DNA of 64,000 nt from Micromonospora phaseoli (GTDB lineage Bacteria > Actinomycetota > Actinomycetes > Mycobacteriales > Micromonosporaceae): positions 62,001 to 126,000 of the forward strand of contig NZ_FNYV01000007.1 in the NCBI RefSeq assembly GCF_900109115.1, given 5' to 3'. Shown in pieces: positions 41,583 to 50,379 of the stretch. Both the position numbers and the translations under genes were made by a program. Below the pieces are notes generated by a model that was given only the letters and a program-made list of their open reading frames with translations, made no database searches and was not told the DNA's origin. Positions within the stretch are counted from its first letter, which is position 1; each line of letters begins with the position of its first letter.

Positions 41583-42866
41583 ATGTCTAGCCTCTCGGCT
41601 AGACAGCCCGATACTCTGCGATTCGTGGATCCGGTCCGCAACCCGTACGCCCCGGGCGCCGGCCAGCGCCCGCCCGAACTCGCCGGGCGGGGGCGGGAAC
41701 TGGACGTCTTCGACATCGTGCTGGAACGCATCGCCCGAGGTCGCCCCGAGCGCAGCCTGATGCTCACCGGGCTGCGGGGTGTCGGCAAGACCGTGCTGCT
41801 CAACACCCTGCGGTCCCAGGCGATCAACGGTCTCTGGGGCAGCGGCAAGATCGAAGCGCGACCGGATCAGTCACTGCGCCGGCCGGTCGCCGCCGCCCTG
41901 CACATGGCCGTCCGGGAACTCGCACCGCGACACCGGGCACCGGACCGGATCGACGCGTTCCTCGGGGTGCTCAAGGCCTTCGCCCAACGGGGTGCGCCGA
42001 CCGGCCGTGGTGGCGCTGCCCCGAAACTACGCGACCGGTGGCAGCCCGGCATCGACGTGCCGGCGGCCAGTGGGCGCGCGGACTCCGGCGACATCGAGAT
42101 CGATCTGGTGGAGTTGCTCACCGACGCCGCCTCGGTCGCCAGCGACGTCGGCACCGGCATCGCCATCTTCATCGACGAGATGCAGGATCTCGGGCCGGAG
42201 GACGTCTCCGCGCTCTGCGCTGCCTGCCACGAGCTGTCCCAGCTCGGCGCGCCACTGATCGTGGTCGGTGCGGGGCTGCCCCACCTGCCGGCGGTGCTGA
42301 GCGCGGCCAAGTCGTACTCCGAGCGGCTGTTCCGCTACCAGCGCATCGACCGGCTCGACCGGATCGCCGCCGACCACGCACTGTGCGCCCCCGCCGAGCG
42401 GGAGGACGTCGAGTACGAGGCTAAGGCCCTCGACCTGCTCTACGAGAAGTCAGGCGGATACCCGTACTTCGTCCAGGCGTACGGGAAGGCGACCTGGGAT
42501 CACGCGCCCCGGTCGCCGATCACCGCCGCCGACGTGCGGGTCGCCGCGCCGGAGGCCGAGGCCGAGTTGGCGGTCGGATTCTTCGGCTCCCGCTTCGAGC
42601 GGGCCACCCCCGCCGAGCGTGAGTACATGCGGGCGATGGCCACGCTCTCCCTGGTCGAGGGGGAGGCCGACGGTGGCGGACGGGACGACATGGACGCGGC
42701 GGTGCCGACCGCGGAGATCGCCCGAGCGCTCGGCCGTAAGCCCGCCAGCCTCTCCCCGGCCCGCGACGCCCTGATCAAGAAGGGCCTGATCTACTCCGGC
42801 GAACGCGGCACGGTCGCCTTCACCGTCCCGCACTTCGGCCGCTACCTGCGCACCCAACCCGCCTGA
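41583..42866 (+). CDS. AAA family ATPase with C-terminal winged helix
   Basis: The 427-residue protein has a N-terminal PYAPGAGQRPPELAGRGRELDVFD, Walker A GLRGVGKTVLL, Walker B IAIFIDEMQDL, a sensor-1-like LIVVGAGLPHL and an arginine-rich sensor 2 region. The C-terminus is a winged-helix-like domain (YMRAMATLS... AEIARALGRKPASLSPARDALIKKGLIYS). The architecture resembles Orc1/Cdc6-type or STAND-like ATPases, but I do not recognise a named family. It may bind DNA. Its expression is likely controlled by two inverted repeats, one overlapping the start codon. No partner gene follows; a strong terminator lies 170 bp downstream. Confidence 0.8.
   Translation: MSSLSARQPDTLRFVDPVRNPYAPGAGQRPPELAGRGRELDVFDIVLERIARGRPERSLMLTGLRGVGKTVLLNTLRSQAINGLWGSGKIEARPDQSLRRPVAAALHMAVRELAPRHRAPDRIDAFLGVLKAFAQRGAPTGRGGAAPKLRDRWQPGIDVPAASGRADSGDIEIDLVELLTDAASVASDVGTGIAIFIDEMQDLGPEDVSALCAACHELSQLGAPLIVVGAGLPHLPAVLSAAKSYSERLFRYQRIDRLDRIAADHALCAPAEREDVEYEAKALDLLYEKSGGYPYFVQAYGKATWDHAPRSPITAADVRVAAPEAEAELAVGFFGSRFERATPAEREYMRAMATLSLVEGEADGGGRDDMDAAVPTAEIARALGRKPASLSPARDALIKKGLIYSGERGTVAFTVPHFGRYLRTQPA
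41584..41605. promoter_or_regulatory. 9-bp inverted repeat over the start codon, operator 2
   Basis: TGTCTAGCC (41584-41592) and GGCTAGACA (41597-41605) flank TCTC. The core TGTCTAGC-N6-GCTAGACA is identical in sequence and spacing to operator 1, 72 bp centre to centre. Confidence 0.8.
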
Positions 42867-43036
42867 CTCGGCCGGCGACCGCCACCAGCTCGCCGGCCTG
42901 ATCTGTGTCAGTGCAGCAACCCTGCCCCCGGCGTGTCGGACACCCGCACTGCCCCAGATCCGACTGGCGGCACGGCCAGGCCGGGCGGCGGGGAATGGTC
43001 TGCGGTCGAGACGGGCAGCGAGTCGACGCAGACGGC

Positions 43037-43070
43037 GAGCAGCCCTCGGCCACCCGGCCGAGGGCTGCTC
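43037..43070. terminator. 15-bp perfect hairpin between convergent genes
   Basis: GAGCAGCCCTCGGCC (43037-43051) and its complement (43056-43070) flank ACCC. It lies between the AAA gene and the minus-strand DUF397 gene, so it can serve both transcripts. Only CTT follows the stem. Confidence 0.8.
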
Positions 43071-43080
43071 TTGACGTCGG

Positions 43081-43281
43081 TCAGGCGGTCGGACGGCCGG
43101 CCTTCGCCAGCTCGACGAAGCCGCGCCAGGCCGCCGGCTGGAAGGTGAGCGTGCCGCCGGCACGGTCCTTGGTGTCCCGGACGAGGACGACGCCGGGGAT
43201 GTTGTCGGCGACCTCGACACAGTCACCGCCGTTGTTGCCGCTCTTGCTGCTCTTGCGCCACTGCGCGCCGGTCATCTCCAT
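43081..43281 (-). CDS. DUF397 domain protein
   Basis: A single DUF397 domain of 66 residues: EMTGAQWRKSSKSGNNGGDCVEVAD, then VVLVRDTKDRAGGTLTFQPAAWRGFVE. Such proteins are encoded next to WhiJ-like HTH proteins and appear to antagonise or modulate them (BldB/WhiJ systems of Streptomyces). ATG 43281 gives the typical MxMTGAxWRKSS start; ATG 43275 forms an ATGA overlap with the upstream HTH gene. This is a strong functional pair with that gene. No further accessory gene is present. Confidence 0.92.
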   Translation of the reverse strand: MEMTGAQWRKSSKSGNNGGDCVEVADNIPGVVLVRDTKDRAGGTLTFQPAAWRGFVELAKAGRPTA

Positions 43282-44039
43282 GATGCTGCCGCTTCCCTGA
43301 TCAGCTCCAGGGACTGCGTCCGTGACAGCGCCTCGCCACGGATGCGTTCCCACCTGCGAGCCAGGGTAGCAACGTCCGCAGGCTGATCGATGATCTGTGA
43401 TTCGGCCTGACTGTCGGCGTGACCGAGCACGCTGCCGTCGTCCAGCTCGGCAAGGATGAAAGGGCCACCCAACCCCGGGTACATGCCGACCGACGCGGGC
43501 ACCACGTGGATCGCCGTCGTGGGCTGTGCGCCGCACGTCACCAGGTGCTCGCACTGCTCGCGCATCAGCGCCCGGTCGCCGTAGGCGGGCCGGCGGAGGA
43601 CCAGCTCGTCCAACACCACGATCAGCATCGGCGGGTTCTCCCGGCGCAGGATGGCTTGCCGCTGGAGGCGGGCCTCCACCAGCCGGCCGACATCGTCGCT
43701 GGTCAGCGTCTCCCCGGCCAGCGTCGCCCGCGCGTACGCCTCGGTCTGGAGCAGGCCCGGCACCCAGGCCAGCTGGAAGGCGCGCAGCGCCACCGCCTCG
43801 CGCTCGATGTCCACCCACCGCCGGAACCACGCCGGCTCGCGTCGCTTGAGGAAGTCCGGCCACAGCTCGGTCACCTCTCGACCGAGCACAGCGGCGACCC
43901 GCCGCCGGGTCTGCGGGCGCGGTATGCGTCCATGGCTCGCCCATCGCGCGGCGGTCTTCGGGTCGACGCCGACCTGCGCCGCGAGGGTGTCGGCGGTCTC
44001 GCCCGCCTCGGTCATGGCGGTGACGACGGCACGGTTCAC
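43272..44039 (-). CDS. WhiJ-like helix-turn-helix regulator (DUF5753)
   Basis: The 255-residue regulator has an N-terminal XRE-type HTH (TADTLAAQVGVDPKTAARWASHGRIPRPQTRRRVAAVLG) and a C-terminal DUF5753 domain (EREAVALRAFQLAWVPGLLQTEAYARATL, then EQCEHLVTCGAQPTTAIHVVPA). It is the regulator half of the WhiJ/DUF397 pair that follows. The start is GTG 44039 with AGGAAGGA 7 nt upstream; the frame extends to 44204 without similarity. The regulated genes are not identifiable here. Confidence 0.9.
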   Translation of the reverse strand: MNRAVVTAMTEAGETADTLAAQVGVDPKTAARWASHGRIPRPQTRRRVAAVLGREVTELWPDFLKRREPAWFRRWVDIEREAVALRAFQLAWVPGLLQTEAYARATLAGETLTSDDVGRLVEARLQRQAILRRENPPMLIVVLDELVLRRPAYGDRALMREQCEHLVTCGAQPTTAIHVVPASVGMYPGLGGPFILAELDDGSVLGHADSQAESQIIDQPADVATLARRWERIRGEALSRTQSLELIREAAASWR

Positions 44040-44285
44040 TCCACGATCCTTCCTGGACGTCCGGGGACACTCAGTATCCACTCCCATACGTGGTGTAGGC
44101 GGCAGCCAATCGCCGGCAGGCTGGCACCCAGGACGGCACGCGCCAGTGGAGGACCCCCGAACCCGCTGGTCGTGCTGTCGGGGCCGCTCCTGACCGGCGA
44201 GCACCTACGGGGGCGGCCCCTCCCAACTTTCTGTGGCGACCGAGGAGGCACCCGTGCCCGCACCGCTGCCCCACCGCGATCTCCG

Positions 44286-44543
44286 GTGACCGACCGTCGG
44301 CAGGAGCACGCGCCGGCACGCCCAGCGTGGCGCTGCCGGGCCTGCGGCGCACCGTGGCCGTGCCAACCGGCGAAGCTGCGCCTCCTCGCCGAGTACGCAG
44401 ACAACACGCCGTCGCTCATGGTCTATCTCGTGACGCTTCGGGAGGAGGCCGCCGGACAGCTCGCAGATCAGACTTCGGTCAGGCAGGCGGGGGACCTGCA
44501 TCGGCGGTTCACCGACTGGGTCCCGGTCCGCCGCTCGAAGTGA
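44286..44543 (+). CDS. Small Cys-containing hypothetical protein
   Basis: The 85-residue protein begins VTDRRQEHAPARPAWRCRACGAPWPCQPAKL, with three cysteines (CxxCxxxxxC) that could bind zinc, then a helix LRLLAEYADNTPSLMVYLVTLREEAAGQLAD and LHRRFTDWVPVRR. I recognise similar short proteins beside WhiJ/DUF397 genes in actinomycetes but cannot name a family. GTG 44286 overlaps the TGA of an 18-codon upstream ORF (GTG 44233, MATEEAPVP...) as GTGA, suggesting coupling. It is divergent from the HTH regulator gene. Confidence 0.6.
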   Translation: MTDRRQEHAPARPAWRCRACGAPWPCQPAKLRLLAEYADNTPSLMVYLVTLREEAAGQLADQTSVRQAGDLHRRFTDWVPVRRSK

Positions 44544-44558
44544 GTACGCCCGGCGCGG

Positions 44559-45104
44559 TCAGACCTTCGACCAGGGCGGCGGGAAGACCACCTCACCGCG
44601 CGGTGCGGGCTGCTCACCGCTGACCGTCGGCGGCAGGACCAGCGCCTGCCACGGCTCACCCAGCCCCGACCACGGGCTGGTCAGGCCCAGCTGGTCAGCC
44701 CGAGTGAAGCCGAAACGCCGGTAGTAGGCCGGGTCGCCCAGCACCACCACCAGCCGCTCGCCGAGCTCCGTCGCCGCGTCCAGGGCGGCCTGCACGACCG
44801 AGGCGCCGAGCCCGATCCGCTGCCGGTGGGGTGCCACCGCCACCGGTCCGAGCACCAGCGCCGGCACGCTCGCCTCCGCCGAACTCACCACGACCCGGGT
44901 GAGCAGGGCGTAGCTGACGACCTCACCGCCGTACTCGGCGACCATCGCCAACTCCGGAATCCAGGCGTCGCCGCCGCGTAGCTCGTCGACGAGCCGCACC
45001 TCCGGTGGGACGGCCACGTCGGGCCGGGCGAAGGCAGCGGCCAGCACCCGCCGGACCGCGCCGGTGTCGGCCGGCTCCTCCGGGCGTAGCCGCAGCGTCG
45101 TCAC
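44559..45104 (-). CDS. GNAT family N-acetyltransferase
   Basis: The 181-residue protein has the GNAT start MTTLRLRPEEPADTGAVRRVL, the acetyl-CoA-binding motif VAVAPHRQRIGLGASVVQAALD (R/QxxGxG/A) and VVLGDPAYYRRFGFTRA, which is typical of YhbS-like predicted N-acetyltransferases. The acceptor substrate is unknown. GTG 45104. It is convergent with the small Cys-protein gene (15-bp gap) and divergent from DoxX. Confidence 0.9.
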   Translation of the reverse strand: MTTLRLRPEEPADTGAVRRVLAAAFARPDVAVPPEVRLVDELRGGDAWIPELAMVAEYGGEVVSYALLTRVVVSSAEASVPALVLGPVAVAPHRQRIGLGASVVQAALDAATELGERLVVVLGDPAYYRRFGFTRADQLGLTSPWSGLGEPWQALVLPPTVSGEQPAPRGEVVFPPPWSKV

Positions 45105-45238
45105 GCGGCGAGATTACCGCCTGCGGCTCGTCCATCCACGACGGTCTCGGGAACTGGGCACGGTGGCGTGGTCACCCGATCGATCGAGATGTGCCGTTGC
45201 CGGGCGTGGCGATGGCCGGAACAGGGTATGACTGGTCC

Positions 45239-45784
45239 ATGACGCCCGTACGATCCCTCGCCCGCGCCATGCTGAGCGGCATCTTCGTGGTCAGCGGCGC
45301 CCGCAACTTCGCCAACCCCGAACGCCTGGTGCCCGCAGCGAAACCGATCACCGACCGGGTGGCGCCGCTGCTGGCAGGGGCCCACCCGCGCATCCCCACG
45401 GACACCGCGACCCTGGTCCGCGCCAACGCGGCGGTGCAGTTCGGCGCCGGACTGATGCTGGCCACCGGGCGGCTCACCCGGCCGGCGGCGTTGGTCCTGG
45501 CGGGCACGCTGATCCCGGTGACGCTCGCCGGGCACCCCTTCTGGAGCAACGACGATCCGATCGCGAAGAACAACAACCAGATCCACTTCCTGAAGAACCT
45601 GGGTCTCCTTGGTGGGTTGTTGCTCGCTGCGGCGGACACGGAGGGTAAGCCCGGGCTACGCTGGCGCGCCGGACACCGGATCGGCCACTCGCGACGCTCG
45701 GTGCGCCGTGCCGTGCGGACCGCCCGGCGCGAGGCCAGGATCGCCGTCCTGTCCGCCTCCACCGCTCGACGCCTACCCGGCTGA
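45239..45784 (+). CDS. DoxX family membrane protein
   Basis: The 181-residue protein has about four membrane helices and the DoxX pattern ARAMLSGIFVVSGARNFANPERL, AAVQFGAGLMLATGRLTRPAALVLAGTLIPVTLAGHPFW, followed by HFLKNLGLLGGLLLAAAD. DoxX proteins are linked to membrane redox and thiosulfate or oxidative-stress systems; here the partner is unknown. The C-terminal 40 residues are arginine-rich. ATG 45239 is preceded by TATGAC, so leaderless translation is possible. Confidence 0.88.
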   Translation: MTPVRSLARAMLSGIFVVSGARNFANPERLVPAAKPITDRVAPLLAGAHPRIPTDTATLVRANAAVQFGAGLMLATGRLTRPAALVLAGTLIPVTLAGHPFWSNDDPIAKNNNQIHFLKNLGLLGGLLLAAADTEGKPGLRWRAGHRIGHSRRSVRRAVRTARREARIAVLSASTARRLPG

Positions 45785-45917
45785 GCTGCGCTTGTCCGCC
45801 CCCGCGCCCCGACTAAGGCCACGAATCACCTGAACCACCCACCAAGCGTTAACGCGGTGGAAATATCAAGAGAATGTGTGGGATCGGACACGGTCGCATA
45901 ACGCGGGAGGCACTGAC

Positions 45918-47432
45918 GTGATGCGCCGTTCTAGGCTCCGTACTGGACCTGGACGGGTAGGACGACACTGGTACGGGGGTGGCCACGCCATGCCGACGAT
46001 CGTCGGTAGAGGGCTGGACCGCCTCGCTACAGTCCGTCGCGCAACGCGTGGGATCGATCGTAGGACAGTCGTACGGGCGGGCATCGTGGCCGCCGTCGCC
46101 TACGCCGCATGGCTCGCCATCGGTGCGTTCGGGCGTCCGTACAACTTCTTCGACATGAAGATCTACCACGGCGCGGTTGTCTGGTGGGCGAGCGGTCACG
46201 AGCTGTACGAGTTCGTCGCGCCCGACACAACCCTGGGCTTCACCTACCCACCCTTCGCCGGCCTGGCCATGCTGCCGATGGCGCACCTGCCGGTTGCCCT
46301 GGCCGGCCTACTGAACGCCACGGTCAGCATCGCCGCACTGGCCGTGGTGCTGGCGGCGCTGCTGCGCCCGATCGTCGACCGGTTGGGTTGGCCCCTCTGG
46401 TGGACGGTGGCCATCGCCACGCCGCTCGCCGTCGCCATCGAGCCCACTCGGGAAACGCTCGGCTACGGACAGGTCAACCTGCTGCTGTTCGCCCTGATCA
46501 TGGCCGACCTGATCGCGCTGCGCTGGCGGTCCCGCCGGGGCACCCATCAGGCCGAGAACGACGGGGCACTACTGCGGTTCGTCTACGGTGGCGCGTGGGC
46601 CGGTGTGGGCATCGGCCTGGCCACCGCCGTCAAGCTGACCCCGGCCCTCTTCATCTTCTACTTGATGATCACTCGGCAGTGGCGGGTGGCCGCGACGGCC
46701 GTCGGCACCGCCGTAGCCGTGACGATCGGCAGCTTCGGCGTCGTCGGCACCGAGTCCCGCGCGTACTTCGGCAGCGTGCTGTGGCAGACCGAACGGGTGG
46801 GCGCCGCCGACATGACGCCCAACCAGTCCCTGGCCGGCCTGCTGGCCCGGCTCTACGACTCGATCGAGACCCCCGGGCTGCTCTGGCTCGCCTTCTCCGT
46901 GCTGATGCTGGCGCTCGGCCTGTCCCGGGCCGCCAACTCCCACGCCGACGGCGACGAACTGACCGCGTTCACGCTGGTGGGCCTGACCGCCAACGTGATC
47001 AGCCCGATCTCCTGGACGCATCACCTCGTCTGGGTGATCCCGGCGATCATCGTGCTGGCCGATGCCGCGGTACGCCGCCACGACGCCAGCCGACTACCGG
47101 CACTTCGCCCGGCGACGGGGCCGTACGGCGGCCCGCCAGGAGTGTCCACACTGCGCCCGCCGATCTGGTATCCCACGCTGACCGGTCTCCGGCACGGCGT
47201 CGCCGCGATCGGGCTCTACCTGCTCTTCCTGATCTCCCCGATCTGGCCGTACGAGCACCAGTTGCCGGAGGTCTCCCACTATGACGACGGCCTGTTCGGC
47301 GCGCTGATGGAGAACTCCCTGGCGCTGGCCCTGATCGTGCTGGTCGCCGCGCTGCCCTGGCGGCCGGGCGCGGAACCCGCCTTTCACACCGACCGGATGG
47401 CGCGCACCGCGATGCTCTACGGCCGGCGGTAG
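45918..47432 (+). CDS. GT87 (GT-C) polyprenol-phosphate mannosyltransferase-like
   Basis: The 504-residue integral membrane protein has about ten helices and the GT87 pattern NFFDMKIYHGAVVWWASGHELYEF with the conserved Asp (DMK), then TYPPFAGLAMLPMAH and VKLTPALFIFYLM, and a late SPISWTHHLVWVIPAI. Family enzymes transfer mannose or arabinose from polyprenyl-phosphate donors to lipomannan-like or cell-wall glycans. GTG 45918 is chosen because GGGAGG ends 8 nt upstream; ATG 45921 or ATG 45990 are alternatives. The 133 bp before the gene show no other feature than this RBS. Confidence 0.85.
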   Translation: MMRRSRLRTGPGRVGRHWYGGGHAMPTIVGRGLDRLATVRRATRGIDRRTVVRAGIVAAVAYAAWLAIGAFGRPYNFFDMKIYHGAVVWWASGHELYEFVAPDTTLGFTYPPFAGLAMLPMAHLPVALAGLLNATVSIAALAVVLAALLRPIVDRLGWPLWWTVAIATPLAVAIEPTRETLGYGQVNLLLFALIMADLIALRWRSRRGTHQAENDGALLRFVYGGAWAGVGIGLATAVKLTPALFIFYLMITRQWRVAATAVGTAVAVTIGSFGVVGTESRAYFGSVLWQTERVGAADMTPNQSLAGLLARLYDSIETPGLLWLAFSVLMLALGLSRAANSHADGDELTAFTLVGLTANVISPISWTHHLVWVIPAIIVLADAAVRRHDASRLPALRPATGPYGGPPGVSTLRPPIWYPTLTGLRHGVAAIGLYLLFLISPIWPYEHQLPEVSHYDDGLFGALMENSLALALIVLVAALPWRPGAEPAFHTDRMARTAMLYGRR

Positions 47433-47503
47433 CGCGCCACGTCCGGCACCCTGGCGCAGGGCCCAGGGGCCGGGCATCGCCGGTGGGGCGAGGAGGCACA
47501 CCG

Positions 47504-47923
47504 TCAGGGGCAGTTGACCCACTCGTCGGTGCCGTCGGCGAAGACCTGCCGCTTCCAGATCGGCAGCCGAGCCTTGACCTCGTCCACCAGGCGCGCGCAG
47601 GCGGTGAACGCGGCGGCCCGATGTGCGGTGCTGACCGCTGCGGCCAGGGCGACGTCGCCGATGGCCAACGGACCGATCCGGTGCGACACGGCCACCGCGT
47701 AGACGTCGGGGTCCTCGGCGATCTCTTCGGCGACCTCCCGCAGCAGCTTCTCGGCGCTCGGGTGGCCCTCGTACTCAAGGCTGGTCACCGAGCGGCCGTG
47801 GTCGTGGTCGCGGACCACGCCGGCGAACGAGACCACCGCGCCCGCCCGACGGTCGGCGACCGCCGCCTCGTGCGCGGCGATGTCGAGCGGCTCCTCGCTG
47901 ACGGTGCTGATAACGGTCACCAT
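47504..47923 (-). CDS. moaE: Molybdopterin synthase catalytic subunit
   Basis: The 139-residue MoaE transfers sulfur from MoaD thiocarboxylate onto precursor Z. Motifs include AGAVVSFAGVVRDHDHGRSV, LEYEGHPSAEKLL, VYAVAVSHRIGPLAIGD and the C-terminal RLPIWKRQVFADGTDEWVNCP with the conserved Lys. It starts at 47923, 7 nt before the end of moeA, so it is the last gene of the overlapping operon moaC-mog-moeA-moaE. Confidence 0.96.
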   Translation of the reverse strand: MVTVISTVSEEPLDIAAHEAAVADRRAGAVVSFAGVVRDHDHGRSVTSLEYEGHPSAEKLLREVAEEIAEDPDVYAVAVSHRIGPLAIGDVALAAAVSTAHRAAAFTACARLVDEVKARLPIWKRQVFADGTDEWVNCP

Positions 47924-49173
47924 GCGCGCTCCCCGGGCAGCAGCGGTAGCGGTACGACCGGCACCCGGTCTCCGGCGACCCCGGCGCTGCCCGGCCGGAT
48001 CACCGCGAACCCGTCCGCGGCCGAGAGCCCGCGCAGCATCGCCGAGCCGACATGCCGGACCGGATGGGCCGTCCCGGCGACCCGGTCGAGCCGGACCAGC
48101 GCCAGATGGGTGTGGTCACCGCGGCCGGCGATCGGTTCGGCGAGGGTGACGTGCGGCAGCGCCGGCAACGGCCGGCCGGTGAGACCGGCCAGCAGCGGGG
48201 CGACGAGCGAGACCAGGGCGACGATGGCGGACTGCGGATTTCCCGGTAGCCCGGCGACGAACCGGGCCCGCCCGTCAGCGCCGACCACCTGGGCCAGCAG
48301 CATCGGGAAGCCAGGACGCACCGCGACCGTGTTGACCACGTAGTCCGCGCCCAACTCGGCCAACGCGGGATGCAGGTGGTCGACCGGACCGTGCATGGTG
48401 CCGCCCGTGGTGCAGACCAGGTCGACGCTGCCCAGTGCGGCACGCAACGCGGCCACGTGGGCGGTCAGCGTGTCGGCGACCGGGCCGACCACGTCGGCCG
48501 GGCTCACCTGGCAGCCGTACCGGCGCAGCCAGCCCGGCACCGCCGGGCCCAGCGCGTCACGGACCCGACCGCCGCCGGGCGGCCCCTCGGTGAGCAGTTC
48601 GTCGCCGAAGACCAGCAGGGCCGCGCGGGGCTGCCGGCGTACCCGCAGGTTGTCGTGGCCGCAGGAGGCGGCCAGACCGATCACCGCCGGGTCGACCGGA
48701 GTGCCGACCGGGAGCAGTGGCTCGCCGGCGGTCGCCTCCTCGCCGGGCCGCCGCCACTCCGGCGTGGCTCGCGGCACGCCGTCGACCAGCCCGTCGGCGG
48801 TACGCGTCGACTCCTCCACCCGCAGCACAGCGGAGGTGCCCACCGGCACCATCGCCCCGGTGGCGATCTCGACCGTCGTCCCGTCCTCGGTCAACGGGGC
48901 CGCAACCCCACCGGCCAGCACCCGGCCGGTCACCCGCCACGGGCCGGTACCGCGCACCGCCCAGCCGTCCACACTCGACGTCGGGAAGGCCGGCAGGTCG
49001 GTCCTGGGCGTGAGCGGTTCGGCGAGGGTGTGCCCGTCGGCCTCGGCGAGGGGACGCTCGACGGCGGGAAGCGCGGCGGCCAGGCCGACCGCGTGGACCC
49101 GGGTGCGTGCCTCCGACCAGTCGGTCGGTGGTGGCGCGGTGACCTCATCGGGGGATGCGGTTTCCGTTCTCAC
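47917..49173 (-). CDS. moeA: Molybdopterin molybdotransferase
   Basis: The 418-residue MoeA inserts molybdate into adenylylated molybdopterin. Motifs: LPAFPTSSVDGWAVRG (FxxSxxDGYA-like, here S-S-V-D-G-W-A), IATGAMVPVGTSAVLRVE, LLVFGDELLTEG, VCTTGGTMHGPVDHLHP and FVAGLPGNPQSAIVAL. Overall length is normal. It starts 9 bp after the mog stop and overlaps moaE by 7 bp. The canonical tyrosine in the DGYA motif is a tryptophan here. Confidence 0.95.
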   Translation of the reverse strand: MRTETASPDEVTAPPPTDWSEARTRVHAVGLAAALPAVERPLAEADGHTLAEPLTPRTDLPAFPTSSVDGWAVRGTGPWRVTGRVLAGGVAAPLTEDGTTVEIATGAMVPVGTSAVLRVEESTRTADGLVDGVPRATPEWRRPGEEATAGEPLLPVGTPVDPAVIGLAASCGHDNLRVRRQPRAALLVFGDELLTEGPPGGGRVRDALGPAVPGWLRRYGCQVSPADVVGPVADTLTAHVAALRAALGSVDLVCTTGGTMHGPVDHLHPALAELGADYVVNTVAVRPGFPMLLAQVVGADGRARFVAGLPGNPQSAIVALVSLVAPLLAGLTGRPLPALPHVTLAEPIAGRGDHTHLALVRLDRVAGTAHPVRHVGSAMLRGLSAADGFAVIRPGSAGVAGDRVPVVPLPLLPGERAW

Positions 49174-49182
49174 CGGCCGAGC

Positions 49183-49661
49183 CTATCGGGTTGCCTGGTG
49201 GTCGCCACCGCGTAACTGGTCGACGGTGTGCCCGAGAATCGGCCCCAGCACGGCGAGGCCGTCGCGCGCCCCCCCTGTCGAGCCGGGCAGGTTCACCACC
49301 AGCGTGCGACCGGCCACCCCGGCCACGCCGCGGGACAGCGCGGCGGTCGGCACCTTGTCGCGGCTGTGCGCGCGGATCGCCTCGGCGATGCCGGGGATCT
49401 CGTAGTCGAGCAGGGCCCGGGTCACGTCCGGGGTCCGGTCGGTGGGGGTGATCCCGGTGCCACCGCTGGTCAGCACCACGTCGACGCCGTCCGCCACGGC
49501 CGCCCACACCGCCGCGCCGACCGGGTCGCCGTCGGGCACCACCACCGGATCGTCCACCGTGCAGCCCAACTCGCGCAGACCATCGACGAGTAGTGGACCG
49601 CTGGTGTCGGCGTAGATGCCGGCAGCGGCCCGGTTGGAGGCCACCACCACCCGGGCGCGGA

Positions 49662-49665
<4 letters not shown>
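49183..49665 (-). CDS. MogA/MoaB family molybdenum cofactor protein
   Basis: The 160-residue adenylyltransferase-like protein has RARVVVASNRAAAGIYADTSGPLL, VVLTSGGTGITPTDRTPDV (the TGGTG nucleotide loop) and VVNLPGSTGGARDGLAVL. It activates molybdopterin with ATP before MoeA. GTG 49665 is chosen because its TGA-overlap (GTGA) couples it to moaC and GGAGGA lies upstream; the frame is open to 49689. Confidence 0.93.
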
Positions 49666-50153
<488 letters not shown>

Positions 50154-50160
50154 GGTCGCG

Positions 50161-50166
50161 AGCCTA
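50161..50166 (-). promoter_or_regulatory. -10 hexamer of the moaC operon
   Basis: Minus-strand TAGGCT ends 7 nt before GTG 50153. Confidence 0.5.
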
Positions 50167-50197
50167 TCCCTCCGGTACGACAGCGCCGATGATGCTC

Positions 50198-50229
50198 GGA
50201 AGGAGCGACGCCCGGGCGCCGCTCCTTCC
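50198..50229 (-). terminator. GC hairpin between the SARP regulator and moaC
   Basis: GGAAGGAGCG and CGCTCCTTCC are perfect 10-bp arms around a second palindromic core CGCCCGGGCG. The hairpin lies downstream of the SARP gene's end and upstream of the moaC promoter. No T-run follows. Confidence 0.5.
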
Positions 50230-50379
50230 TCACCAGCCTGCCGTCGGTCGCTGGGGAGACGGACGGCAGGGGTCGCGACGAGATCCGGCTACTGGCGGAT
50301 CTCCCCCCGTCGGCGAACGCTTCGGACGCTAGTGGGCCCGGCGATAAGAAACCGATAGAGTGCCGGCCCTGGCCAAGGG

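Noticed and set aside
41583..42866. Orc1/Cdc6 replication initiator
   Set aside because: The AAA plus winged-helix layout is similar, but no initiator-specific motif was visible and bacteria use DnaA; left as an unknown AAA ATPase.
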